A stretch of 64,000 bases of DNA from Shewanella acanthi (GTDB lineage: Bacteria > Pseudomonadota > Gammaproteobacteria > Enterobacterales > Shewanellaceae): NCBI RefSeq assembly GCF_019457475.1, contig NZ_CP080413.1:2232001-2296000 (forward strand), in the 5' to 3' direction. Made by a program: the position numbers and the translations under genes. Below are positions 54,180-63,529 of the stretch, piece by piece; position 1 is the first letter of the stretch; each line of letters starts with the position of its first letter. Under the pieces are notes generated by a model that did not search any database, was not told where the DNA came from, and saw only the letters and a program-made list of their open reading frames with translations.

Positions 54180-55661
54180 TTATCTTCTTCTGGGTGGATC
54201 ATCTGGCATCGTTAAATCAATATCATCGTGAGTAAGCTTGCTCGAAGCACCTTCTGTGCCCTTTTCCAACATCCGCTGTTCTGCTGCCGCGAGGGCTTGT
54301 GCAAGACTTTGGCGTTTACGCCACAGTATTAACCCCGCGACACCAAGGAAAAGCAATAAAGCATTGACGGTAATAATCCAGAACATGGCATCGGACTTGG
54401 CTTTTGCTTCCTCTTCGGCGGCCTGTTGTGCTGCAATCGCAGCCAGCTCTTCAGCGCTTGGCGGAGGTTCTGGTGGCTGAACTAAATTAAAAAACAGCTC
54501 AGGAACATCTAGGACGATTTCACGCCCTGTTACTGTGGTGGTCGCAACGGAACCTTTTATGCGGTAACTACCGAATTCTGTCACACGGGGTAGAGGTAAA
54601 ATACTTTCAGCCTGAGGCATTCCTTTCATAATAACGGGTAATTGCAATCCAGCGGGCCCCGTTAATTCTAATGATACATGGGTGTCTGAAAGTTTAAGAA
54701 CAGACTCATCAGCTTGTACTCTAAGTTTCCATTGACCCGATAGTGGATCATCGGGGGTCATAACCTCCACCTTTATCGGTCTTGGTGACAATAGAAAAGG
54801 ATAGGAAATTTGTCGATCGAATACGTTATTTCGCGCATTCACAACAAAGTTATAATTACCCCATGGCTGCTTTAGATTGATGTCACTGGTGAAAACACCA
54901 TCGTCAGGCTTTTCATCGTACTTCTCACCATTATCCTTGTAAGAACCCACAATGATGTCACCCGTGGCATAATTTTCATCACCCACATTGTGTTTACTGA
55001 CAAAATGCACCGTCCATTCCACCAGAAAATCCAAACCTGGCATCCTTAAGCGCTCTTTATCCCCCATCAGTTGAGCAAAGATTTTAATGTCTTCCCCCTG
55101 AAACAGCGGCTGTGGCAGTGGCTGCACTTCAATCTCAAGTTTTGATACCTTCTTGATTTTAGAGCCCTGTACTACCTTACCCACCAATTGCCACGGCCCT
55201 GGCTGGGGAGAAGGAATATAAATAATGTCGCCGGTAAGGCCATCGACCCATTGCACGTCCTCAGGGTGACGGTTGGCGTACCATTTACTTCCATCGGGCA
55301 ATACAACAATCACGGGAGATGAACCATATTCGCGCTCAATAATTAACGTCATATCACTGACCAAATGATCAACGCGGAATCGGTTTTTAAGCTCAGATGC
55401 CGTATCTAAGGGCACGATTTTACGTGTCAGCTGTGGGCTCACGACCGCTTTAGTAGCCGCTTTGCTAGATGATTCATTGGTTTCAGCAACCTTGACTTTA
55501 GCAGGTGTTGTTTGCGCCGCAGTGACCTCGGCCGCCTTCACCGTAGGTGATGGTTCAGCCACAGTGCTGGGCGCAATCTCTGCGGCACTTATCACGCCAA
55601 CATAACTTGTACTTAGGAATATAGTGGTCGTAAAAAGGACTGTTCGCAGCGGCATCGTCAT
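54180..55661 (-). CDS. TIGR03503-type membrane-anchored protein
   Basis: A 493-residue protein of a conserved gammaproteobacterial family of unknown function (TIGR03503). It has a signal peptide (ending near ISA), a Thr/Ala/Lys-rich linker to about residue 75, then a region like a von Willebrand/chloride-channel-associated beta structure (SKWYANRHPEDVQW; DDGVFTSDINL), a Pro/Glu/Ala-rich stretch (PPEPPPSAEEL), a single membrane helix near residues 425-445 (FWIITVNALLLFLGVAGLILW) and a charged cytoplasmic tail. It lies ten bases after dnaQ in the same direction and is probably cotranscribed with it. No activity is known. Confidence 0.85.
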   Translation of the reverse strand: MTMPLRTVLFTTTIFLSTSYVGVISAAEIAPSTVAEPSPTVKAAEVTAAQTTPAKVKVAETNESSSKAATKAVVSPQLTRKIVPLDTASELKNRFRVDHLVSDMTLIIEREYGSSPVIVVLPDGSKWYANRHPEDVQWVDGLTGDIIYIPSPQPGPWQLVGKVVQGSKIKKVSKLEIEVQPLPQPLFQGEDIKIFAQLMGDKERLRMPGLDFLVEWTVHFVSKHNVGDENYATGDIIVGSYKDNGEKYDEKPDDGVFTSDINLKQPWGNYNFVVNARNNVFDRQISYPFLLSPRPIKVEVMTPDDPLSGQWKLRVQADESVLKLSDTHVSLELTGPAGLQLPVIMKGMPQAESILPLPRVTEFGSYRIKGSVATTTVTGREIVLDVPELFFNLVQPPEPPPSAEELAAIAAQQAAEEEAKAKSDAMFWIITVNALLLFLGVAGLILWRKRQSLAQALAAAEQRMLEKGTEGASSKLTHDDIDLTMPDDPPRRR

Positions 55662-55671
55662 ATTAAATTAT

Positions 55672-56400
55672 CTATCCTCTCCAGAGGCATTTCCCTGATT
55701 TTGCGACTAAATCAAGGCGCTGTTCATGCATGACCAGTTCATCGGCCGATGCACTAACAACTTTAAGATTGAGTGATGCAGGATCAAATCGTTGAATACC
55801 GCCCGCCTCTTGACCAACTTCTTCGTTTGACAAATTGAACTTCGTCTGACCACCAGTCATCGCCAAATAAACGTCGGCAAGAATTTCAGCGTCGAGCAGC
55901 GCGCCATGGTATTCACGGCGGGAGTTATCGATGCCATAACGTTTACACAGTGCATCGAGGTTGTTCTTCTGCCCTGGGTGTAAAAACTTGGCGATTTCAA
56001 GGGAGTCTAAAATGCTACAGATACTTGACGTCTTTGGCCCTAAGGGTTGCAGCAAGGAAAACTCATGATCCATAAAGCTCACGTCGAAGTTTGCGTTATG
56101 GGCCACAATTTCGGCGCCGTCGATAAAGTCAATAAACTGCTGGGCAATTTGGTGGAATCTGGGCTCATTGGCCACACGCTCATCGGTAATACCGTGAACT
56201 GCAATCGCCTCGGGGTCAATCGCTTGTCCGGGGTTAATATATTGGTGGAAGTAACGTCCCGTTAATCGGCGATTAATTACTTCGACACAACCGATTTCAA
56301 TGATCCTGTGACCTAAATACACGGCGCCACTACCTTGGTTCATACCTGTGGTTTCGGTATCCAAAATAACCTGACGACTGGCGTTTGAAATAATATTCAT
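55672..56400 (-). CDS. dnaQ: DNA polymerase III epsilon subunit
   Basis: A 242-residue proofreading exonuclease of the replicase. The DEDDh active site is complete: D14 and E16 in VILDTETTG, Asp in HNANFDVSF, and His and Asp in [15 protein letters not shown]. The C-terminal part ends near a typical clamp- and alpha-binding region. It is divergent from rnhA with 70 bases between, as in E. coli. The TIGR03503-type gene follows directly. Confidence 0.97.
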   Translation of the reverse strand: MNIISNASRQVILDTETTGMNQGSGAVYLGHRIIEIGCVEVINRRLTGRYFHQYINPGQAIDPEAIAVHGITDERVANEPRFHQIAQQFIDFIDGAEIVAHNANFDVSFMDHEFSLLQPLGPKTSSICSILDSLEIAKFLHPGQKNNLDALCKRYGIDNSRREYHGALLDAEILADVYLAMTGGQTKFNLSNEEVGQEAGGIQRFDPASLNLKVVSASADELVMHEQRLDLVAKSGKCLWRG

Positions 56401-56470
56401 ACTTTATTACGCTTCTGATGACTTTTTTTCGTTATACTCGGCCGAAATTCACGGCGATGGTAACCACTTG

Positions 56471-56941
56471 ATGACTGAACTAAAACTGATACACATCTAC
56501 ACCGATGGCTCCTGCTTAGGCAATCCTGGCCCCGGTGGCTATGGCATTGTAATGAATTATAAGGGCCATACAAAGGAGATGTCCGACGGTTTTGCACTAA
56601 CGACGAATAACCGCATGGAATTACTCGGTCCCATTATTGCCCTTGAAGCATTAAAAGAACCCTGCAAAGTCATTCTTACCAGCGATAGCCAATATATGCG
56701 CCAGGGCATTATGACTTGGATCCATGGCTGGAAGAAGAAAGGCTGGATGACCTCCAACCGTACCCCAGTTAAAAATGTGGATCTCTGGAAACGCCTTGAT
56801 AAAGCTTCACAAATCCATGACATCGATTGGCGCTGGGTAAAAGGCCATGCAGGCCACACCGAAAACGAGCGTTGTGATGTGCTTGCCCGCAGCGCGGCTG
56901 AAGCCAAACCAACCCAGATTGACGAAGGCTACCAAGCATAA
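56471..56941 (+). CDS. rnhA: Ribonuclease HI
   Basis: A 156-residue enzyme that removes the RNA strand of RNA/DNA hybrids. The catalytic residues are Asp in [12 protein letters not shown] (D12), Glu in NRMELLGPI, Asp in [11 protein letters not shown] and Asp in [10 protein letters not shown]; the basic protrusion is the [10 protein letters not shown] region. The ATG at 56471 is preferred over the TTG just before it. It shares its promoter region with dnaQ. Confidence 0.97.
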   Translation: MTELKLIHIYTDGSCLGNPGPGGYGIVMNYKGHTKEMSDGFALTTNNRMELLGPIIALEALKEPCKVILTSDSQYMRQGIMTWIHGWKKKGWMTSNRTPVKNVDLWKRLDKASQIHDIDWRWVKGHAGHTENERCDVLARSAAEAKPTQIDEGYQA

Positions 56942-56988
56942 TTCAGCACAGTTCGACCATCAATCGCAATGACCATTTACCCCCATTA

Positions 56989-57007
56989 AGGGCTCCTAAA
57001 GAGCCCT
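56989..57007 (+). other. Hairpin after rnhA
   Basis: AGGGCTC and GAGCCCT form a seven-base stem with a five-base loop, about 50 bases after rnhA. Without a T-run it is at best a weak terminator. Confidence 0.4.
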
Positions 57008-57097
57008 GCTGTAACACCCGGTGACGTCTAACATTCGCCACTGTTTGAATGCCACTATTGGCGGATTGACTTTATCTGGGTCAACACCTGAGTCCAA

Positions 57098-58000
57098 CTA
57101 TATTGGCAGTTTCACCTGCAAAAAATTATTGCAAAAATCCACAAAAGCCTGCCCTAACGAGGTGACTTGACGACTCTTATGGGTAATCCTGTAAAACTGC
57201 CGTTCAAGCATCAAACCTTCGATATGCACTAAGGCCAATTCCTTACGATTTAGCTCCTTGTCTAACGCCAGCTCCGACAATACGCCTAAACCTGCGCCCT
57301 GCTTCACCGCCTGCTTAATGGCATCGGGCGTGGCAAAACAAAATTTCACTTCGGGTTGCATATCGAGTTCATTGGCAGCATTCACAAAATATTCCCGCGT
57401 TCCTGAACCTTCTTCGCGCAGCACCCAAGTTTGTCCCTTAAGCTCATGCGGCTTAACATGACAGCCCGCTAAGGGATGCGCCGGATGGCAAAAAACCAAT
57501 AATCTGTCCCTATGCCATAGCTCAATGTTTAGGCGATTATCAGTGCAATACCCCTCAATAAACCCTATCTCGGATCGAAATTGAGCAACGGATTGAATCA
57601 CCTCTTGAGTATTAGTGATGGCCACGTCAACATGGGTCTGGGTATGTTGCTGACAAAAAGCAACAGCCGCCTTGGCAAGCAGATAATTACCAATAGTTGA
57701 GCTTGCGCTAATAGCAAGTTGCCCAATAAGATCCGCGCTTTGCCGGCTAAAAACCTGCTCAATTTGCTCAACGCGGTGCAGCACATCGGTTGCAAGCGGC
57801 AACAATAAAATGCCCTGCGAGTTAAGCTGTAATTTATTACCCATACGCTCAAACAAACGAGTATCGAGTTGCTTTTCGAGTTCCGCTAGCGCCATCGATG
57901 TCGCGGGGGCGGAAAGGTTCACCCGTGCCGCCGCCTTCGCCACTTGACCACTGCGGGCAACCGCTTCGAACACAAGGAGCTGCTTAAGCGTTATTCGCAT
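57098..58000 (-). CDS. LysR-family transcriptional regulator
   Basis: A 300-residue regulator. The N-terminal winged helix (residues 1-60: LLVFEAVARSGQVAKAAARVNLSAPATSMALAELE in two parts) is of LysR type and the rest is the effector-binding domain (VHYH-like EIGFIEGYC, WVLREEGSGTREYF). The latter resembles CysB/CbbR-like domains of the YeiE branch. The target is unknown; the neighbouring genes are on the other strand or in conserved housekeeping order, so its target is probably elsewhere. It lies between rnhA and the yafS-like gene, where E. coli has none. Confidence 0.88.
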   Translation of the reverse strand: MRITLKQLLVFEAVARSGQVAKAAARVNLSAPATSMALAELEKQLDTRLFERMGNKLQLNSQGILLLPLATDVLHRVEQIEQVFSRQSADLIGQLAISASSTIGNYLLAKAAVAFCQQHTQTHVDVAITNTQEVIQSVAQFRSEIGFIEGYCTDNRLNIELWHRDRLLVFCHPAHPLAGCHVKPHELKGQTWVLREEGSGTREYFVNAANELDMQPEVKFCFATPDAIKQAVKQGAGLGVLSELALDKELNRKELALVHIEGLMLERQFYRITHKSRQVTSLGQAFVDFCNNFLQVKLPI

Positions 58001-58019
58001 GTCACGTCCAACTTTTGAA

Positions 58020-58910
58020 TTATTTTTCTGTTTTCTCAGCTAATCGACCAGCCCGTCCCGCCGTGGGAGCCGTTGACCAATTAGGCTGTATAATTTTGCG
58101 TTTATCACGCACTGGCGTCAGTGGGGATTCTAATTTACGTGCAACAATCAAATACAAGCTGCCTGTGCTCGGTAACCAGGAGGCCAGTGTCTGCTGCATG
58201 AACCGCCCTTCATTAAATTCACCAATCAGCGGGTGATACACTAAACGCTCATCGCTCACCACTTGATAACCTAAGAGCCCCAGCCAATCCCTCACCCTTG
58301 AGGGCATAAAAAATCGGCCACACCAAGGCAGTTGTTCCTGATATTTCGGCCAAAGTTTCCCAATAAATACAGGGCTTAATGGATTGAATCCCACAATCAC
58401 TAAATACCCGCCGGCAATAAGCACCCTGTCGGTTTCACGCAATATTCGATAGGGATCAGCTTCAAACTCGAGCAGCAAACTCATCACCACTGCATCAATG
58501 ACCCCATTTTGCAGTGGTAAATGGCAATAATCACCTATGAGAGAGGCATTAAGCTCATGACAGAGGGAAAAATGATGGGCAACAGGGGATTCCATGCTTG
58601 AAAGCTGAGCCCCTAATGGGCCCATTTTTAAAAGGTGATAGCCAAACATCCTAGGCCACCAGTCACTGAGTTTTTCAGCAACAACCTGCTGTAACGCAGC
58701 ACCATTAGGCAGGTCCTCCCACTGCGCGGGTTTACGTGCACTTGCAAAATTGGTCACACCATCCTCCCTAATCTCTACTTCACCGAATCCACCCTCTGTG
58801 GAATGGCAAAGCCCCTTGCCCTGTTCACATTGTATAAAACTACCACTGTGTATCATGCTTTCAAGGTGACATTCAGCATTGATAGTCCACTGCAACATAG
58901 TGAATAACAA
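58020..58910 (-). CDS. YafS-like SAM-dependent methyltransferase
   Basis: A 296-residue protein with a class I methyltransferase fold. The SAM-binding region is around [22 protein letters not shown], with [17 protein letters not shown] as the following strand. It occupies the place of E. coli yafS, between rnhA and gloB and divergent from gloB, and is similar in layout. The substrate is not known. The N-terminal 15 residues may be an artefact of a late true start. The C-terminus is basic and may not be folded. Confidence 0.82.
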   Translation of the reverse strand: MLFTMLQWTINAECHLESMIHSGSFIQCEQGKGLCHSTEGGFGEVEIREDGVTNFASARKPAQWEDLPNGAALQQVVAEKLSDWWPRMFGYHLLKMGPLGAQLSSMESPVAHHFSLCHELNASLIGDYCHLPLQNGVIDAVVMSLLLEFEADPYRILRETDRVLIAGGYLVIVGFNPLSPVFIGKLWPKYQEQLPWCGRFFMPSRVRDWLGLLGYQVVSDERLVYHPLIGEFNEGRFMQQTLASWLPSTGSLYLIVARKLESPLTPVRDKRKIIQPNWSTAPTAGRAGRLAEKTEK

Positions 58911-58978
58911 TGGTCGCCAAGCCCATTAAGGTGATAGATAATAACCCTAACTCACTTTTGCACAGGATGGGCAAGGCT

Positions 58979-59782
58979 ATGCTCACTATAACAGCTGTCA
59001 ACGCATTTAATGACAATTATATCTGGGTTTTACAACAAGATACCCAAAGTCATGTCTATGTGGTTGACCCAGGTGACGCCGATGTGGTTATCAATTATTT
59101 AGCGTCAAATCAGCTTCAGCTCGCCGGGATTTTAATTACCCACCACCACAGGGATCATACTGGGGGAATCGCAAAGCTTAGTGAATACACTCGCAACACA
59201 ACGGGTGAAACACTTAGGGTTTATGGTCCTAAGCAAGAAAATATTGCCGGGGTGAATCAGCCCATAGATCCCAAGCTCATTGATGAGTTAAACATCCCCT
59301 ATATCAATGCTAAGGTTACTATCTTAAGTGTACCAGGACATACCGCAGGTCACATTGCCTATGTGATTGAAGATAATCTTTTTTGTGGTGATACGCTTTT
59401 TAGTGCTGGCTGTGGACGCCTCTTCGAAGGCACCAGTGCACAAATGCACCACTCACTTTCACAGCTGACTCAGTTGCCCAGCCAAACTAAGGTCTATTGT
59501 GCCCACGAATATACCTTATCAAACCTCAAATTTGCCCTAAGAGTCGACCCGCAAAACCCCCAGTTACGCTATTATATGGACAAAGTCACTGAGCTCAGAG
59601 CTAAAGGGATAGCAACAATTCCATCAACCATCGGCCTTGAACTGGCCATAAACCCCTTCCTTCGCGCCAGAGACGCACAGATCCAGCACAACATAAAACA
59701 GCACTTTTGTGATCAAAATCTCACTCATTTTGATACTCTCACCTGTTTTAGCCTACTAAGACAGTGGAAAGATATTTTTTAG
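58979..59782 (+). CDS. gloB: Hydroxyacylglutathione hydrolase (glyoxalase II)
   Basis: A 267-residue metallo-beta-lactamase-fold enzyme that finishes methylglyoxal detoxification by releasing D-lactate and glutathione. The two-metal site is THHHRDH at residues 54-60, followed by [24 protein letters not shown] and CAHEYTLSN. It is collinear with E. coli GloB from ATG 58979, which begins [18 protein letters not shown]; the frame upstream to 58910 has no counterpart there. It is divergent from the yafS-like gene, as in E. coli. Confidence 0.96.
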   Translation: MLTITAVNAFNDNYIWVLQQDTQSHVYVVDPGDADVVINYLASNQLQLAGILITHHHRDHTGGIAKLSEYTRNTTGETLRVYGPKQENIAGVNQPIDPKLIDELNIPYINAKVTILSVPGHTAGHIAYVIEDNLFCGDTLFSAGCGRLFEGTSAQMHHSLSQLTQLPSQTKVYCAHEYTLSNLKFALRVDPQNPQLRYYMDKVTELRAKGIATIPSTIGLELAINPFLRARDAQIQHNIKQHFCDQNLTHFDTLTCFSLLRQWKDIF

Positions 59783-59833
59783 AAAATGACGTTTTACTTT
59801 TGATTGAAAAATAAACAGTTTTTCGCCATGTTG

Positions 59834-59847
59834 ATGATGTAAATCAA
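59834..59847. promoter_or_regulatory. FNR/EtrA-like site upstream of mltD
   Basis: ATGATGTAAATCAA matches the FNR form TTGAT-N4-ATCAA with one change. It lies 185 bases upstream of mltD. It is a single weak match in AT-rich DNA and may be chance. Confidence 0.3.
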
Positions 59848-60031
59848 AAATTACCATAGAAGATGTACGATAATTAAGGGACAAGACAGGAAAGATCCCA
59901 TAGAATGGCGTGTTTTTGCGTGAATACTTTGCGCGATGCATTAGCTTAATCTCAATTAAAATCAAAACCTTACTAGGTTATTGATGAGATTTCAGTATAG
60001 CTAGGGCACTAACAGAGGACTATCGTTTTTC

Positions 60032-61576
60032 ATGAGAGTATCACTTTATGTTGTAGCAGGGGGATTTGCCTTGCTCGCGGGTTGTCAAACGTTTGAACCC
60101 CCAATGGTCAACCAGCAAGAAGCTGAAACAGTCAAAACCGAAAATACCGTCCCACAGTATTATCTCGCAACCGAACCCGAATCGGCGCAAATAACCGATG
60201 TGTGGGAAAGAATTCGTCAGGGAATGCAACTGCCTATCCCTGATCAGAAACTGATCGATCATTACCGTGATTGGTACATTAAGAATCCAAAACACCTCGA
60301 AGTGATTTCGGAGCGTGCGGCACCTTATATGTACTTGATCGTGGAAGAGTTAGAAAAGCGCCATCTGCCAATTGAAATTGCCTTGCTGCCAATTATTGAG
60401 AGTGCATTTGATCCAAGTGCATCTTCAGCCAGTGCAGCCTCTGGCCTTTGGCAATTCACTACACCGATGGCAAACCATTTTGGCCTAGAAATGAATTGGT
60501 GGTACGACGGTCGCCGTGATGTGCCAGCGTCGACTATCGCAGCACTGGATATGCTCGAATACCTGTACGAAAAGACCAACAACAATTGGCTCTATGCCAT
60601 TGCGGCCTACAATTCAGGTGAATCTCGTATTCTTAATGCCATTAAGAGCAATGAGCAAAAAGGTAAGAAAACCGATTTTTGGTCGCTTGACTTACCTAAA
60701 GAAACTGAACGCTATGTGCCACAGTTACTTGCTCTTGCTGAAGTCATTAAAAATGCGGATGAGTATGGCATTAGTCTCGCCCCTATCGATAACAGTCCGA
60801 CCATTGAAGTGGTCGATATCGACAGCCAAATCGACTTAGCGATGGCAGCCGGGCTTGCCAATATGACCACTAACGATTTGAAAAAACTCAACCCTGGTTA
60901 CAACCACTGGGCGACTTCGCCGATGGGGCCGCATACCTTAGTGTTGCCTATCGATAAGTCAGAGGAATTTAAAAAAGCGTTAGCCGAAACCGAAACTGAT
61001 GCGCGTGTCAGCTGGCTAAGATATACCATCAAATCCGGTGACAGTATCGGTGCTATCGCGAAGAAACATCACACCTCAATTAATGCGATTCGTGCTGCTA
61101 ACGGCATGAAAAACAATAAAATTGTTGCGGGTCGACATCTGATTATTCCGGTATCAGCTGAGGATAAGCAGCTATATGCCATGTCGAGCAGTCAAACATT
61201 ACCGAAGAAAGCCCGCAGTTCATCTTCAGGTAGCAAGCTGACATACAACGTGAAATCTGGCGATACCCTGTCTGAAATAGCCCAGATGCACCAAGTCACC
61301 GTTAAGCAATTGATGGCTTGGAACCAATTAAAGGGCAGTAACTTACGTTTAGGTCAGCAATTGACGATAGTTGCACCGAATGAACAAACAGTATCGGATA
61401 AAATCCGTACTGTGAGTTACAAAGTGAAATCGGGTGATTCACTTGCACGCATCGCCAATAAATTCAACGTCACCGTGGCGGAGTTACTCGAGTGGAATAG
61501 TCTTTCTGCCTCGCAATTTATTCAACCAGGCCAAGTGTTAAAACTGGTTGTTGACGAAAGTAATCTTAATGCTTAA
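60032..61576 (+). CDS. mltD: Membrane-bound lytic murein transglycosylase D
   Basis: A 514-residue lipoprotein that cuts peptidoglycan without water, making anhydro-muropeptides. The lipobox is LLAGC with Cys18. The transglycosylase domain (about 95-255) has the catalytic Glu123 in LPIIESAFDP, then ASGLWQFTT and YNSGE. Three LysM repeats for peptidoglycan binding follow at about 330-375, 405-450 and 455-500, each with a GDSIGAIAKKH- or GDTLSEIA-like start. It lies after gloB as in E. coli. A bidirectional terminator follows. Confidence 0.96.
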   Translation: MRVSLYVVAGGFALLAGCQTFEPPMVNQQEAETVKTENTVPQYYLATEPESAQITDVWERIRQGMQLPIPDQKLIDHYRDWYIKNPKHLEVISERAAPYMYLIVEELEKRHLPIEIALLPIIESAFDPSASSASAASGLWQFTTPMANHFGLEMNWWYDGRRDVPASTIAALDMLEYLYEKTNNNWLYAIAAYNSGESRILNAIKSNEQKGKKTDFWSLDLPKETERYVPQLLALAEVIKNADEYGISLAPIDNSPTIEVVDIDSQIDLAMAAGLANMTTNDLKKLNPGYNHWATSPMGPHTLVLPIDKSEEFKKALAETETDARVSWLRYTIKSGDSIGAIAKKHHTSINAIRAANGMKNNKIVAGRHLIIPVSAEDKQLYAMSSSQTLPKKARSSSSGSKLTYNVKSGDTLSEIAQMHQVTVKQLMAWNQLKGSNLRLGQQLTIVAPNEQTVSDKIRTVSYKVKSGDSLARIANKFNVTVAELLEWNSLSASQFIQPGQVLKLVVDESNLNA

Positions 61577-61610
61577 TCGCTTTAATACGTAAAAGCTAAC
61601 GTTTAATAAC

Positions 61611-61642
61611 AAAAGGCAGCATCACAGATGCTGCCTTTTTAA
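61611..61642. terminator. Bidirectional terminator between mltD and the AsmA gene
   Basis: AAAAGGCAGCAT and ATGCTGCCTTTT form a twelve-base stem with a five-base loop, with A- and T-runs on the two sides. The flanking genes converge. Confidence 0.92.
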
Positions 61643-61671
61643 TTCATGTCCGCGTTAGCGCAACTACATGA

Positions 61672-63486
61672 TTAAAAACCACCAAGTTTTTTCAGTAGTG
61701 AATCCTTCAGTTTATCCTTAGCCTTATTGGTCTCATCCTTTAACTGATTATTGAAAAGTGCTTCTGTATCGAGCTTATATTCAGGTTTTTCGAAAGTACC
61801 GGTAATGAGCAAAGGGATATCGATAGACGTCAACGTATCTTTACTACTGCCTCCCTGGCCTTTAAAGGAATCCACTAAACTGGTTGTTAAACGATAATCC
61901 AGAGCTTCAGTCATGAGGTTCGCGCTCCCCTTACCTGCCACCCGCAACAATGGTGAGGACATGGCCAAATCAGGGTTAGTCGCGATACCATTTTCGATGG
62001 AGAAGGTCCCTGTTAAACTCGAGAAGTCAGTTTTCTTCTCGGCTTTTTTATCTTCAGACAGGTCACCCTTTAATTTTGCCTGGGCACCACGGATCATCTG
62101 CGGAATATTCACCCCATAAAGAGCACCATCAGTGATATCAAACTTGCCCGTAGCGAGCAGGTTTTTCTTTAATTGTTCGGGGATAAGGCTGTTACCACTG
62201 CCCTTCACTTCGATATTGGCAGCACCTGCGAGTATGTCCACATCGGCCGAATCCATTAGCAATGGGCGAATTTGAATGCCACTGATCTTCTTATCAAACT
62301 GATAACTGGCGACGGGATGACGAGCATCGAGCTGAGCATTTGCCAATACACTGCCTTGATACAGTTCGGCTTTTAGCTGCTTGAGGTTAACCATGCCATT
62401 TTGAATTCCCAGTTCGACAGCCCAATTTTGGGTCGCAATATTGAGGACTTTGACCGATTTAACCTTCAATTTAACACTCAGATCTAGCGTCTTGAGAGCC
62501 GTTAAATCAGGTTCGCTCATGACACTTGCTTTTTCACTATCTGCAGCGGTCTGCTCGGATGGAGATTGAGGTAAAAGCGCATCTAAATCGACATCGCCAA
62601 CATCAAGCTCACCTTTTATTTGTGGGATTTTAGCGCCGAAATTAACTGAAGCGCTCCCCGTTGCATTGATATTCGCCGCACTAAGCTGACTAATTTGCGC
62701 CGACAACTGCTGTTTGTTGAGATCGAGTGCAGCGCTTAAATCTAACTTAGCTTCAAGTGTATTGTTGGGGATCCCCTCACCTTCAACTTGCGATTGAGTC
62801 GAAAACTTTTCTAGCTGTAACTGACTAAAGTCGTTGCTCAGTTTAATTTGCCCACTACCTTTGCTTGCCAGTTTCATATCCGTTAGTGATGCGGTGAGTT
62901 CATATTCCAAGTCCGCAAATTGGTCGAGGGAAAACCTGCCTAAGGTTAATTTTTTAAGGGTTAAGGTTTGTGTTTGTCCCTGAGTTTCATCAATCAGATT
63001 AATTTCGGTGTTAAGAATTGAAACGCCGCCCACATCGAGGCTCGCCAATTGGGCATTGGCTTGAGTCGTTGTCTTATCAGCCTGCTTTGAGCCATTGCCT
63101 GAAAGCCCATCGAAACTCGAGCTACCATTTTTACGACTGACAAGATTGAATTTCGCGCCATCCAAACTCAATAATGCCACTTGGATTTGCTTACTTATTA
63201 ATGGCATTAACTCCACTTCCGCAACGGCTTGATTGACTTCAAGCATGGATTTGGGCTCAAACCCTTCGGGATTTGAAAAGGTGACACCGCCTAAATTAAT
63301 CCCAACGGTCGGAAAAAAAGTCCAAGTTAAGTCATCTGCAATGACTAGCTCACGGCCAGTTTGCTTTTTAACCGCATCAACAATTGCGGGTTTAAAATCA
63401 TTAGGGTCGAAAAATACCGTGAGATATAAGGTGACGGCCAATACCAATATCACCACAATGCCAAGAAGCCACTTAATGAATTTCAT
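61672..63486 (-). CDS. AsmA-family protein
   Basis: A 604-residue protein anchored by an N-terminal membrane helix (residues 5-25, LLGIVVILVLAVTLYLTVFF), followed by FDPNDFKPAIVDAVKKQTGR, the start of the AsmA/YhjG domain, and a long beta-rich periplasmic part. The C-terminal AsmA_2 region is about 430-580. AsmA-like proteins are members of the bridge-like lipid-transfer group and affect outer-membrane lipid balance. Gene order places it after the RraA-like gene on the same strand, with 43 bases between them, so they may share a transcript. Confidence 0.88.
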   Translation of the reverse strand: MKFIKWLLGIVVILVLAVTLYLTVFFDPNDFKPAIVDAVKKQTGRELVIADDLTWTFFPTVGINLGGVTFSNPEGFEPKSMLEVNQAVAEVELMPLISKQIQVALLSLDGAKFNLVSRKNGSSSFDGLSGNGSKQADKTTTQANAQLASLDVGGVSILNTEINLIDETQGQTQTLTLKKLTLGRFSLDQFADLEYELTASLTDMKLASKGSGQIKLSNDFSQLQLEKFSTQSQVEGEGIPNNTLEAKLDLSAALDLNKQQLSAQISQLSAANINATGSASVNFGAKIPQIKGELDVGDVDLDALLPQSPSEQTAADSEKASVMSEPDLTALKTLDLSVKLKVKSVKVLNIATQNWAVELGIQNGMVNLKQLKAELYQGSVLANAQLDARHPVASYQFDKKISGIQIRPLLMDSADVDILAGAANIEVKGSGNSLIPEQLKKNLLATGKFDITDGALYGVNIPQMIRGAQAKLKGDLSEDKKAEKKTDFSSLTGTFSIENGIATNPDLAMSSPLLRVAGKGSANLMTEALDYRLTTSLVDSFKGQGGSSKDTLTSIDIPLLITGTFEKPEYKLDTEALFNNQLKDETNKAKDKLKDSLLKKLGGF

Positions 63487-63529
63487 ACAAACATCCTTAT
63501 CAATCGCAACTAAAATGGTAACTCTAACC

